Part shown: one piece after another, positions 39,576-47,967 of the stretch | Layout: each line of letters starts with the position of its first letter | How positions within the stretch are numbered: the stretch's first letter is position 1 | Assembly (NCBI GenBank): GCA_023386635.1 | Contig: JAEWJH010000110.1 | Span: 1 to 64,000, forward strand | Source: Pseudomonadota bacterium | Lineage (GTDB): Bacteria; Pseudomonadota; Alphaproteobacteria; Rhizobiales; Xanthobacteraceae | Direction of reading: 5' to 3' | Length of the DNA: 64,000 nt | Translations under genes and position numbers: made by a program | Notes under the pieces: generated by a model | Seen by the model: only the letters and a program-made list of their open reading frames with translations | The model's database searches: none | What the model was told of the DNA's origin: nothing

Positions 39576-41010
39576 GACGCATCTCTAGCGGTCCATCCCG
39601 CGGCAAGGCAATGATACTCTTGAGTCCAGGGTTATTGTCCGACAGGGTCAGCGCGCCGCCATGCAGGCGCGCCACCGCGGCGGCGAGACTGAGGCCCAAT
39701 CCCGACCCCGGCAGGGAACGGCTCTGCTCCAGCCGGACAAACCGCTCGATCGCCCGGATGCGATCGGCTTCGGGAATGCCGGGGCCGCGATCCGCGACCG
39801 TCAGCAGCACCTGGCTGCCCTCGCTCTCCGCACGGATAACGATATCGGGCGACGATGTGCCCTCGCCCGCCGCCGCATCCGGCGTGTCGGGCCTGGTCTG
39901 CTGTGCGGAATATTTGATGGCATTGTCGACGAGATTGGCGAGCGCCTGGCTGATCAACTCGCGGTTGCCTTTCAGCGGCACCGGGGGCACCGCCTCGACC
40001 GCGAGCGCGATGCCTTTTTCGTCGGCCAGCGGCTCGTAAAGCTCGCCGATGCTGCGCGCCAGTTCGGCCGCATCGAGCTCGTTCATGTTGTCGCGCGCCT
40101 GACCGGATTCCGCGCGCGCGATCATCAGCAGGGCATCGAATGTGGAGATCAGCCGGTCGGATTCCTCGATGGTCTGCTCCAGCGCCGCACGATATTCGGT
40201 GTCGCTGTGCTCGCCGCGCAGCGCCTGCTCGCAGCGGTTGCGCAGACGCGTCAACGGCGTCTTCAAATCATGTGCGATATTGTCCGACACTTCTTTCAGG
40301 CCATGCATCAGCGCCTCGATGCGCTCGAGCATGATGTTGAGGTTGACCGCGAGCCGGTCGATCTCGTCGCCGGTGCCGGCGACCGGCAAGCGGCCAGAGA
40401 GATCGCCGGCCATGATGGTGCGCGACGTGTCGGTCATCGCATCGACGCGTCGCAAGACTCGCCGGGTCACGAACAGACCGCCGGCAAGGCCGAGCACGAT
40501 CACCAGCGCGACCGACCAGCGCCCGGCCGCGACGATGATGTGATAAAGCCGCTCGCGCTCTTCGAGGTCGCGGCCGACCAGCAGCCGAAAGCCGCCGGAG
40601 AGCTGAAACACCCGCACCAGCGCATGGTGCTCGGCGCCTTCGGTTTCCTCCTGCCGGCGATAGAGCGTCTCGGTCCAGCCCGGCTTGTCGAGCACGCCCG
40701 GCGTCAACGAACCGACATTGCCGGCCAAGGCCTCGCCCTGGAACGTGGTGACCAGATAGAGGCTCGATCCCGGCCGCCGCGACCGCCCGTCGATCACCTG
40801 CACCAGCCGCCGGATGCCGCCCTGCCGATATTGCTCGGAGAGGCCGGTGATCTCGGCGTCGACCGTGTCGGTGATCTGTTCGGTGACGAGACGGCGGGTG
40901 TTGAGCGCGAAATAGCCGAGCAGAAACGCGGCAAACAGCGCGAAAACCGTCAGATAAACCAGCGTCAGCTTGAACGTGGTGGTGCGGAAAAGCTTACCGA
41001 GCGCCGTCAC
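39499..41010 (-). CDS. Sensor histidine kinase (OmpR-type partner)
   Basis: This 503-residue membrane kinase has helices at about 14-36 and 165-183 around a ~130-residue periplasmic sensor, a HAMP domain (RRVLRRVDAMTDTSRTIMAGDLSGRLPV), HisKA with His247 (SDNIAHDLKTPLTRLRNR) and HATPase_c ending with GSGLGLSLAAAVARLHGG. The GTG start overlaps the response regulator gene by 17 bp. It lies between that gene and glnE in what looks like one transcript with degP upstream. The signal is unknown; by gene order it matches the uncharacterised pair between degP and glnE in rhizobia. Confidence 0.9.
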   Translation of the reverse strand: MTALGKLFRTTTFKLTLVYLTVFALFAAFLLGYFALNTRRLVTEQITDTVDAEITGLSEQYRQGGIRRLVQVIDGRSRRPGSSLYLVTTFQGEALAGNVGSLTPGVLDKPGWTETLYRRQEETEGAEHHALVRVFQLSGGFRLLVGRDLEERERLYHIIVAAGRWSVALVIVLGLAGGLFVTRRVLRRVDAMTDTSRTIMAGDLSGRLPVAGTGDEIDRLAVNLNIMLERIEALMHGLKEVSDNIAHDLKTPLTRLRNRCEQALRGEHSDTEYRAALEQTIEESDRLISTFDALLMIARAESGQARDNMNELDAAELARSIGELYEPLADEKGIALAVEAVPPVPLKGNRELISQALANLVDNAIKYSAQQTRPDTPDAAAGEGTSSPDIVIRAESEGSQVLLTVADRGPGIPEADRIRAIERFVRLEQSRSLPGSGLGLSLAAAVARLHGGALTLSDNNPGLKSIIALPRDGPLEMRHEPAAHDQQRDQQSADAADQRIVAG

Positions 41011-41674
41011 GGATCATGTACCCCGCGCCGCGCACCGTGTGCAGAAGCGGCTGGGCATAACCTTTATCGATTTTCGAGCGCAGGCGCGAGATGTGCACGT
41101 CGATGACGTTGGTCTGGGGGTCGAAATGGTAGTCCCAGACGTTCTCCAGCAGCATGGTGCGGGTCACCACCTGCCCGGCGTGCTTCATGAGATATTCCAG
41201 CAGGCGAAATTCGCGCGGCTGCAGCACGATCTCGCTGCCGCCACGGGTCACGTTATGCGACAGGCGGTCGAGCTCGAGGTCGGCAACCTGATAGACGGTC
41301 TCCTCGGCACGGCCGCCGCGGCGGCGCGACAAAACCTCGACGCGGGCGAGCAGTTCGGAGAAGGAATAAGGCTTGGGCAGATAGTCGTCGCCGCCGGCGC
41401 GCAGGCCCTTGATCCGGTCGTCGACCTGGCCGAGCGCGGACAGGATCAGCACCGGCGTGTCGACCTTCTTGGCACGCAGCGCGCCGATCAGCGACAATCC
41501 GTCACGGCGCGGCAGCATGCGGTCGATGATCAGCACGTCGTAATCGCCGTCGAGGCCGAGCGACAGCCCATCCTCGCCGTCGTGGGCGACATCGGCCACA
41601 TGGCCGACCTCACGCAATGCCTTGACCAGATAATCTGCGGCATCATGGTCGTCTTCGACGATCAGCAGGCGCAT
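40994..41674 (-). CDS. OmpR/PhoB-family response regulator
   Basis: This 226-residue protein has a receiver domain with the phospho-acceptor Asp51 (DVLIIDRMLP), the acidic pair in VEDDHD and Lys in YLPKPYSF, followed by a winged-helix DNA-binding domain (VLQPREFRLLEYLMKHAG, NVIDVHISRLRSKID). The ATG at 41674 begins MRLLIVEDD directly; a longer frame upstream is not family-like. The gene overlaps its kinase by 17 bp. Confidence 0.93.
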   Translation of the reverse strand: MRLLIVEDDHDAADYLVKALREVGHVADVAHDGEDGLSLGLDGDYDVLIIDRMLPRRDGLSLIGALRAKKVDTPVLILSALGQVDDRIKGLRAGGDDYLPKPYSFSELLARVEVLSRRRGGRAEETVYQVADLELDRLSHNVTRGGSEIVLQPREFRLLEYLMKHAGQVVTRTMLLENVWDYHFDPQTNVIDVHISRLRSKIDKGYAQPLLHTVRGAGYMIRDGAR

Positions 41675-41853
41675 GGCAGTCCGTTCGGGCTCAACATCGT
41701 CCGTCGCTCGTGCCGTAGCACGTTGCCGATCAATGTGTCCGGACAAGGCCATCAAGTCCACCGTTCCCGAGGATCATCACAAAGCAAAAAGGAAGCAGAG
41801 AAAAACGAGGGGATGACGGTTGCCCGCCACCCCCTCGCTAGACTCCTGCCCCA

Positions 41854-41950
41854 GCGGGGGCGACGAATGCCGGGTCAGGAGTATTGGAGGTGGGGACGGG
41901 TCGAAGACCCGCCCCCCAGGGGCGCCACGCCGGCGGGGGCGACGGATGCC
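41854..41950. repeat. Pair of 18-bp direct repeats in the degP/response-regulator gap
   Basis: GCGGGGGCGACGAATGCC at 41854-41871 recurs with one change at 41933-41950. Between them a GC-rich inverted repeat around 41892-41917 is centred on GGGTC-GAA-GACCC. The 301-bp gap 41675-41975 holds no gene, no T-tailed terminator and nothing else recognised. Confidence 0.55.
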
Positions 41951-41975
41951 AGCGAAACGTCCCTATCGCGAAACA

Positions 41976-43517
41976 TCAGGCGCGGCCGAGCGGAACCGCG
42001 ACGAACTTGGTGCCCTGCTCGGATTTGACCCGCATCAGCACGCTGCGCTTGCCGTTGTTGCGCACATCGGCGAGTACCTTGCGCACGTCCGACGGCGAGG
42101 AGACCGACTGGCCGCCGACCTCGACGATCACGTCGCCGGTCTTGAAGCCGTGTTCGGCAGCGACACCGTCTGGATCGACGCCGGTGACGACAACGCCGTC
42201 ACCCGAGGCAGCGCCGGCCACGCGGCCCGCGGGGGCCAGCGTCAGGCCGAGCTTGCCCACATCCGCACCGCCGCGGTCGTTGCCGATATCGGCGCGCGCC
42301 TGCTGCTGGTTCGGCAGTTCGCCGAGCGTCAAGGACACGGTCTTCTCGTTCCCCTTGTCGAACACACCGAGCTTCACCGTGGTGTTCGGCGCCAATCCGC
42401 CGATCTTCTTGGCGAGATCGCGCGCATCCTTCACCGGATTGCCGTCGACCGAAGTGATCACGTCACCCGCCTTGATGCCGGCCTTCACCGCCGGACTATT
42501 TGCTTGCGGTTCCGCGACCAGCGCGCCGTTGACCGACTTGAGGCCGAGGCTGTCGGCGATCTCCGGCGTCACCGGCTGGATCTGCACGCCGATCCATCCG
42601 CGCGTCACCGTGCCATGCTCCTTGAGCTGTGCGACGACGGACTTCACCGTGTCGGACGGGATCGCGAAGGCGATACCGACCGAACCACCGGACGGCGAGA
42701 AGATCGCCGTGTTGACGCCGATCACGTTGCCTTCCGTATCGAAGGTCGGGCCACCGGAGTTGCCCTTGTTCACAGGCGCGTCGATCTGGATGAAGTCGTC
42801 ATAGGCGCTGGCGCCGATGTCACGGCCACGGGCCGAGACGATACCGGCCGTCACCGTGCCGCCGAGGCCGAACGGGTTGCCGACCGCGATCACCCAGTCG
42901 CCGATACGCGGCGCCCCGTCAGCGAGCTTGACGAACGGGAAGTCACCGCCCTCAACCTTGATCAGCGCGAGATCGGTGCGCGGATCGGTGCCAATGACTT
43001 TCGCGTTGTGAATCTTGCCGTCGTCGGTCGTGACCTGCACGCTTTCGGCCTTGTCGACGACGTGGTTGTTGGTCACGGCGTAGCCGTCAGCGGAGATGAA
43101 GAAGCCCGAGCCCTGACCCATGGCGAAATGACGCTTGCCGGGACGGCCGCCGCCCTGCCCGGGCATGTCGCCATCGGGCGTGCCGAAGCGGCGGAAGAAT
43201 TCGCGCAGACCCGGCGGGATCTGGCGCTCGTCACCATTGAAGCTGAAGCTGGAGGACTGCGGACCTTCGTCCACCTTGACGCGAACCGACATTACCGCCG
43301 GCTTCACCTTCTCGACGATATCGGCAAAGCCGACCGGCGCCTGAACCTTGTGCGCCTGCGCGGTGAGGTTTTGCGCCAGCGCGGATTCGCCCTGCGGCAT
43401 GAAGGCCGGCTGAACGACCACGGCCGCTGTGCCGAGACCGAGAATGGTGGTTCCGAGGAGGATAAGGCGGCGCGCCGACAAACGGCTGCGCGGCGCGGGA
43501 TTTACGCTCTGGGTCAT
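41976..43517 (-). CDS. degP: Periplasmic serine endoprotease, Do/DegP (HtrA) family
   Basis: This 513-residue protein has a long signal/anchor segment (LSARRLILLGTTILGLG) and a trypsin-like domain with catalytic His152 (TNNHVVD), Asp182 (TDLALIKV) and Ser254 (NKGNSGGPT), followed by two PDZ domains (GWIGVQIQPV onward; KLGLTLAP onward). It degrades or refolds damaged envelope proteins. The ATG at 43517 (MTQSVNPAP) is chosen over an upstream start at 43562. It follows ccmH after 140 bp; envelope-stress control is likely but no sigma-E-type promoter was identified. Confidence 0.93.
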   Translation of the reverse strand: MTQSVNPAPRSRLSARRLILLGTTILGLGTAAVVVQPAFMPQGESALAQNLTAQAHKVQAPVGFADIVEKVKPAVMSVRVKVDEGPQSSSFSFNGDERQIPPGLREFFRRFGTPDGDMPGQGGGRPGKRHFAMGQGSGFFISADGYAVTNNHVVDKAESVQVTTDDGKIHNAKVIGTDPRTDLALIKVEGGDFPFVKLADGAPRIGDWVIAVGNPFGLGGTVTAGIVSARGRDIGASAYDDFIQIDAPVNKGNSGGPTFDTEGNVIGVNTAIFSPSGGSVGIAFAIPSDTVKSVVAQLKEHGTVTRGWIGVQIQPVTPEIADSLGLKSVNGALVAEPQANSPAVKAGIKAGDVITSVDGNPVKDARDLAKKIGGLAPNTTVKLGVFDKGNEKTVSLTLGELPNQQQARADIGNDRGGADVGKLGLTLAPAGRVAGAASGDGVVVTGVDPDGVAAEHGFKTGDVIVEVGGQSVSSPSDVRKVLADVRNNGKRSVLMRVKSEQGTKFVAVPLGRA

Positions 43518-43608
43518 GACGGGAAATCTCCAACTTCGAAATTCGGGTGGTGCATGCAGCACCGTTACCGAAGAAGATGGAGATGTCCGTGTTACAGCAC
43601 CCTGACCG

Positions 43609-43632
43609 GCGGATTAAACATTGGTAATCCGC
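43609..43632. other. Perfect 8-bp inverted repeat between ccmH and degP
   Basis: GCGGATTA and TAATCCGC are separated by 8 bases. There is no T-run, so it is not a typical terminator. It lies about 92 bp before the degP start and could be an operator or a 3'-end hairpin of the ccm transcript. Confidence 0.4.
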
Positions 43633-43657
43633 GCGGTCCAGCATTTCGATTGAAATA

Positions 43658-44110
43658 TCAGCGGTTTAAGTCGTCGACTCGCGCCTGTTCCGCGGCGCTC
43701 AGGGGTGCGATGGGCAGGTCCCTGGGTCGGCGGCGCATCCAAAGCCCTAATCCGGTACCCGCAATGAGCAGCACCAGCAGCGGCGTGAACCACAACAGCA
43801 TCGTCTGCGCGGTCAACGGCGGCTTGAGCAGCACGAAGTCGCCATAGCGCGCGACGAGGAAGTCGATCACCTGCTTGTCGCTGTCGCCCGCGGTCAGCCG
43901 CTCACGCACCAGGATGCGCAGATCGCGCGCCAGCGGCGCGTCGGAATCGTCGATCGACTGGTTCTGGCACACCATGCAACGCAGATCGCGCGACAATGTC
44001 CGTGCGCGCGCTTCGAGCGCCGGATCTTTCAGCACTTCATCGGGCTGCACGGCGAAGGCGGGACCACACAGCGCAAGAATGAAAAATAAAATGCGTACGG
44101 CGCTGGTCAT
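43658..44110 (-). CDS. ccmH: Cytochrome c-type biogenesis protein CcmH/CycL
   Basis: This 150-residue membrane-anchored thiol protein keeps apocytochrome c reduced for heme attachment. It has a signal peptide, the redox motif LRCMVCQNQSIDDSDAP (Cys45, Cys48), the helical segment DFLVARYGDFVLLKPP, and a C-terminal membrane helix (LLWFTPLLVLLIAGTGLGLW). It is the last gene of the ccmI-ccmE-ccmF-ccmH operon. A GAGGAG ribosome site at 44117-44122 overlaps the outer arm of an intergenic palindromic repeat. Confidence 0.93.
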   Translation of the reverse strand: MTSAVRILFFILALCGPAFAVQPDEVLKDPALEARARTLSRDLRCMVCQNQSIDDSDAPLARDLRILVRERLTAGDSDKQVIDFLVARYGDFVLLKPPLTAQTMLLWFTPLLVLLIAGTGLGLWMRRRPRDLPIAPLSAAEQARVDDLNR

Positions 44111-44118
44111 CTCTCACT

Positions 44119-44222
44119 CCTCACCCTGAGGAGGCCGCATCGCGGCCGTCTCGAAGGGCGAGGCCCTTATGTCCCCCTCATCCTTCGAGACGCGATCCTA
44201 CAGATCGCTCCTCAGGATGAGG
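44119..44222. repeat. Two inverted copies of a palindromic intergenic repeat (CCTCAYCC...GAGG family)
   Basis: Unit A (44119-44163) and unit B (44176-44222) are inverted copies of one ~46-bp element. Each reads CTCAYCCTGAGGAG, a variable inner stem, then GTCTCGAAGG and GAGG. Together they can fold into one large hairpin. They fill nearly all of the ccmF-ccmH gap. Related copies occur at 61392-61438 and 61458-61498. From memory the consensus is a common interspersed repeat in Bradyrhizobium-like genomes. Confidence 0.8.
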
Positions 44223-44227
44223 ACATC

Positions 44228-46213
44228 CTACTCCGCCGGTTGCGCTTCCAGCGCAACCTTGGTGCGTCGGCGTGGCGCGCCGACGCGCAGCCGGCGATCA
44301 CTCAGCGACAACAGGCCGCCGAACACCATCACCACCGCGCCGAGCCAGATCAGCAGCACCAGCGGCTTGTCGTAGATGCGCACCGCGATCGACCCGTCGG
44401 AATTGCTGTCGCCCAGCGACACATAAAGCTGGCTCGCGCCATGGGTCATCAGCGCGGCTTCGGTCGTCGTCATGCTGCGCGTGGCGAAGGTGCGCTTCGA
44501 CGGCTCCAGCACCGCCACCTGCGTCCCGCCGCGCCGCACGACAAACCGCGTCGCCACCTCGCGATAGTTCGGCCCGGTCTTCGGCACCATGCCGTCGAAG
44601 GTGAGATCGTAGCCGGCGATGGAAACCGACTGACCGGGGCGCAGCGACACGATCCGCTCGCTGTTCCAGGTGGTCTCGCACACCACGCCCAACAGCGTCA
44701 TGCCAATGCCGAAATGCGCGAACGCCGTGCCCCAGGCAGAGCGCGGCAGCCCGAGCGCACGCCGCGCGGCGATCGCCGGGCCGACGCTGCGCAACGCGCT
44801 GCGCTCGACGATATCCGTGACCGCACCGGCCATGGCGAACATGGCGAGCCCGATGCCGAACGGCGCCAGCACCGCTTTCACACCCGCGAGCGCAAACGTA
44901 ACGGCGACGCCGATCACCGCGATGGCGCACGCCGCCATCAGCCGCTGCGCCACCGCGAACAGATCGCCGCGCTTCCACGCGAGCAGCGGCCCCATCGGCA
45001 TTGCGATCAGGATCGGAATGAACAGCGGCGCGAAGGTGAGATTGAAGAACGGCGGGCCGACCGAGATTTTCTCGCCAGTCAAAGCCTCGAGCGCCAGTGG
45101 ATACAGCGTGCCGACGAACACTGTCGCGCAGGCCGTGGTCAGGAACAGATTGTTGAACACCAGCGCGCCTTCGCGCGAGATCGGCGCGAAGATCCCGCCC
45201 TGCCGCAGCGTCGGCGCACGCCACGCGAACAGCGTCAGGCTGCCGCCGATGAACAGCGTCAGAATGGCGAGGATGAACACGCCACGGCTCGGATCGCTGG
45301 CGAACGTATGCACCGATGTCAGAACGCCGGAGCGCACCAGGAAGGTGCCGATCAGCGACAGCGAGAACGCGAGGATCGCGAGCAGCACGGTCCACACTTT
45401 CAGTGCGTCGCGCTTTTCCATCACCACGGCGGAGTGGAGCAGCGCCGTGCCGGCGAGCCAGGGCATCAGCGAGGCATTCTCGACCGGATCCCGGAACCAC
45501 CAGCCGCCCCAGCCGAGTTCGTAATAGGCCCAGTAGGAACCCATGGCGATGCCGAGCGTCAGCGCCATCCACGCCGCGAGCGTCCACGGCCGCACCCATC
45601 GCGCCCAGGCCGCATCGATCCGGCCTTCGATCAGCGCCGCGACCGCGAACGAGAACGCGATCGAGAAGCCGACATAGCCGAGATAAAGCAGCGGCGGATG
45701 CACCGCGAGGCCGAAGTCCTGCAGGATCGGGTTGAGGTCCCGCCCCTCGAACGGCGGATCGGCGATGCGCAGGAACGGATTCGAGGTCAGCAGAATGAAA
45801 AGATAGAACGCCACCGCGACCCATGACTGCACCGCGAGCACGTCGGCGCGCAGCACGTCCGGCAGATTGCGGCCGAAAATCGCGACCGCCGCGCCAAAGA
45901 GCGCGAGGATCAACACCCACAACAGCATCGAGCCTTCGTGGTTACCCCACACGCTCGTCATCTTGTAGATGAGCGGCATCAGCGAATGCGAATTCTCGTA
46001 GACATTCACCACCGAGAAATCGGACGTCACGTAGCTTGCGGTCAGCGCCGCGAACGACAGCGCGACGAAGGCGAATTGCGCCAGCGCCGTTATCGGGGCC
46101 GTCTGCATCAAGGTCGCATCGCGCCAGCGTGCGCCGACCATCGGCACGACCGCCTGGAACAGCGCGAGCGCCAGCGCCAGCACCAGCGCGTAATGTCCTG
46201 CCTCGGGGATCAT
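44228..46213 (-). CDS. ccmF: Cytochrome c heme lyase subunit CcmF/CycK
   Basis: This 661-residue integral membrane protein, with about 14 or 15 helices, attaches heme from CcmE to apocytochrome c together with CcmH and CcmI. The WWD-type periplasmic motif is visible as YELGWGGWWFRDPVENASLMPW, flanked by histidines such as NHEGSM. It overlaps the ccmE stop by four bases (ATGA), indicating translational coupling. Confidence 0.95.
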   Translation of the reverse strand: MIPEAGHYALVLALALALFQAVVPMVGARWRDATLMQTAPITALAQFAFVALSFAALTASYVTSDFSVVNVYENSHSLMPLIYKMTSVWGNHEGSMLLWVLILALFGAAVAIFGRNLPDVLRADVLAVQSWVAVAFYLFILLTSNPFLRIADPPFEGRDLNPILQDFGLAVHPPLLYLGYVGFSIAFSFAVAALIEGRIDAAWARWVRPWTLAAWMALTLGIAMGSYWAYYELGWGGWWFRDPVENASLMPWLAGTALLHSAVVMEKRDALKVWTVLLAILAFSLSLIGTFLVRSGVLTSVHTFASDPSRGVFILAILTLFIGGSLTLFAWRAPTLRQGGIFAPISREGALVFNNLFLTTACATVFVGTLYPLALEALTGEKISVGPPFFNLTFAPLFIPILIAMPMGPLLAWKRGDLFAVAQRLMAACAIAVIGVAVTFALAGVKAVLAPFGIGLAMFAMAGAVTDIVERSALRSVGPAIAARRALGLPRSAWGTAFAHFGIGMTLLGVVCETTWNSERIVSLRPGQSVSIAGYDLTFDGMVPKTGPNYREVATRFVVRRGGTQVAVLEPSKRTFATRSMTTTEAALMTHGASQLYVSLGDSNSDGSIAVRIYDKPLVLLIWLGAVVMVFGGLLSLSDRRLRVGAPRRRTKVALEAQPAE

Positions 46214-46707
46214 TTGCGCGGCTCCGCGTTCGCCGCACCGCCAGCCTTCCCGCCCACTTTCTCGCCTTTGCCTTCGTTCTCCTGCCAGCGGCCCTGTTTC
46301 TTGAGCGCATCGGCGACTTCGCGCGGCATGTAGTTCTCGTCATGCTTGGCGAGAATGCTGTCGGCCTTGAACGTATGCCCCGGCTCGATCCGGCCTTCGG
46401 CGACGACGCCCTGCCCCTCGCGGAACAGGTCCGGCACGATGCCCTGATAGCTCACCGGAATGTCGTTGGCGCCGTCGGTCACGACGAAGCGGATCTGCAG
46501 ATTATCGCCGCGCACCAGCGAGCCGTCCTTGACCATGCCGCCGAGGCGGATGCGCGTGCCGGTCTGAATATGCTTCTCGACCACATCACTCGGCGAGTTG
46601 AAGAACACGATGGAGTCGCGCATGGCGTTGAGCACGAGCCCGACGGCAAGCGCCAGCACGGCAAGTCCGCAACCGATCATCACCAGCCGGCGTTGCTTGC
46701 GGGTCAT
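46210..46707 (-). CDS. ccmE: Cytochrome c maturation heme chaperone CcmE/CycJ
   Basis: This 165-residue periplasmic chaperone is anchored by one N-terminal helix. It binds heme covalently at His122 in AKHDENYMP (HxxxY motif) and passes it to CcmF. The preceding beta-barrel core includes RLGGMVKDGSL and FVVTDGANDIPVSYQG. The C-terminus is a charged Lys/Gly/Glu tail. It follows ccmI by 21 bp. Confidence 0.95.
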   Translation of the reverse strand: MTRKQRRLVMIGCGLAVLALAVGLVLNAMRDSIVFFNSPSDVVEKHIQTGTRIRLGGMVKDGSLVRGDNLQIRFVVTDGANDIPVSYQGIVPDLFREGQGVVAEGRIEPGHTFKADSILAKHDENYMPREVADALKKQGRWQENEGKGEKVGGKAGGAANAEPRK

Positions 46708-46728
46708 GATAACGCTTCCTGCACGCGC

Positions 46729-47883
46729 TTAGCCATCGATACCCAGTCCCTTCGCCAGTTCGTCGATGCGGCGCAGCTTGTCCGCGTCGCTCGCAAGCGC
46801 CCGCTTCGCCTCGGCCGTCGCGGCGACCGCCTTGTCGCGCTCGCCCAGCACCACATAAGCGCGCATCAGCCGGAGCCAACCGTCGACATCGGCGCCATCG
46901 GTTTTCAGACGATCCGCCAGCCGCGACACCATGCCGGACACCATCTCCTGACGCTGTTGCGGCGTCAGTGTGGCAGCGGCCGCCATGTCGTCGGCGCTCG
47001 GCCCTGGCTGTGTGGACGATACGGCAGGCGCTGTCGCGGATTTTTGTTCTGGCGCAACCTCGGCCGCGCCGATCCGCGCCAGCGCTTCGCGCACGCTCTG
47101 CGTCCACGGCGCATCGGCCGGCGCCCCGGCGAGCATTCCGCGCCAAATGGTGGCCGCTTCGTCGCGCTTGCCGTCCTGTTCGGCGGCAAGGCCGAGATAG
47201 AATTTGGCCTTGAGCAGTTGGGGATCGAGCGCCACCGCCCGATCGAACGCCTGCCGCGCCTCGGCGGTGACGATGCCGTTGGCCGCCGCCACCTTGGCCT
47301 CGCCGAGATCGGCCTGTCGCGCCGCCGTCTCGCCGTTGAGCGCCAGCGCGCGGGCGCGCGCCTTCACCGCGTCGTCGTAGCGGCCAAGCCGCAGATAGAC
47401 CGGCGCCAGCACTTCCCAGCCGCGGCCGTCGTCGGGATTGCGCTCGATATGCGCCTCGACCTGCGACACCAGTGACGCCACCGATTGCGACGCCGACGGC
47501 GCATTGGCCCGGCCGGCAAGCGGCGCGGCCGGCACGTCGGGCGAGCCGAGCGTGGCATAAAGCCCCACCGCGGCGGCGGGCAGCAGCACCAGCGCGGCGA
47601 TCGCCGCGAGGCGCCGGCGCAGCGTCGAACTGGAAAGCGGCGCCGCGCTTGTCTCGCGGTCGGCGGCGCGCAGCAGCCGGCGGGAAATTTCGATGCGGGC
47701 CGTCTCCGCGTCGGTTTTGGAAATCAGGCCCGCCGCCGCGTCACGGTCGATTTCCGCGAGCTGGTCGCGATAGACCGCCACGTCGTGTCCGCCGGCGGCC
47801 GGCGCGCGCCGGCGACCGAGCGGCCACAGCAGGGCGAAGACCGCCGCGGCGGTCATCAGCGCGAAAACGAACCAGAGCGTCAT
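46729..47883 (-). CDS. ccmI: Cytochrome c biogenesis protein CcmI/CycH
   Basis: This 384-residue protein has two membrane helices (start MTLWFVFALMTAAAVFALLW, and LAAIAALVLLPAAAVGLY) around a cytoplasmic loop with YRDQLAEIDRDAAAGLI, then periplasmic TPR repeats (WEVLAPVYLRLGRYDDAVKA; KFYLGLAAEQDGKRDEA). It brings apocytochrome c to the heme lyase. The ATG at 47883 is chosen because the membrane helix begins there. It is the first gene of the ccm operon. Confidence 0.92.
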   Translation of the reverse strand: MTLWFVFALMTAAAVFALLWPLGRRRAPAAGGHDVAVYRDQLAEIDRDAAAGLISKTDAETARIEISRRLLRAADRETSAAPLSSSTLRRRLAAIAALVLLPAAAVGLYATLGSPDVPAAPLAGRANAPSASQSVASLVSQVEAHIERNPDDGRGWEVLAPVYLRLGRYDDAVKARARALALNGETAARQADLGEAKVAAANGIVTAEARQAFDRAVALDPQLLKAKFYLGLAAEQDGKRDEAATIWRGMLAGAPADAPWTQSVREALARIGAAEVAPEQKSATAPAVSSTQPGPSADDMAAAATLTPQQRQEMVSGMVSRLADRLKTDGADVDGWLRLMRAYVVLGERDKAVAATAEAKRALASDADKLRRIDELAKGLGIDG

Positions 47884-47967
47884 GCGCAGGGGTAAAACAC
47901 GCCGGCCCTGCGCCCGCAACAAGGCTTGTGGTCACAAATGCGGGGGAAAGAGAAAGACCGGGAAACC

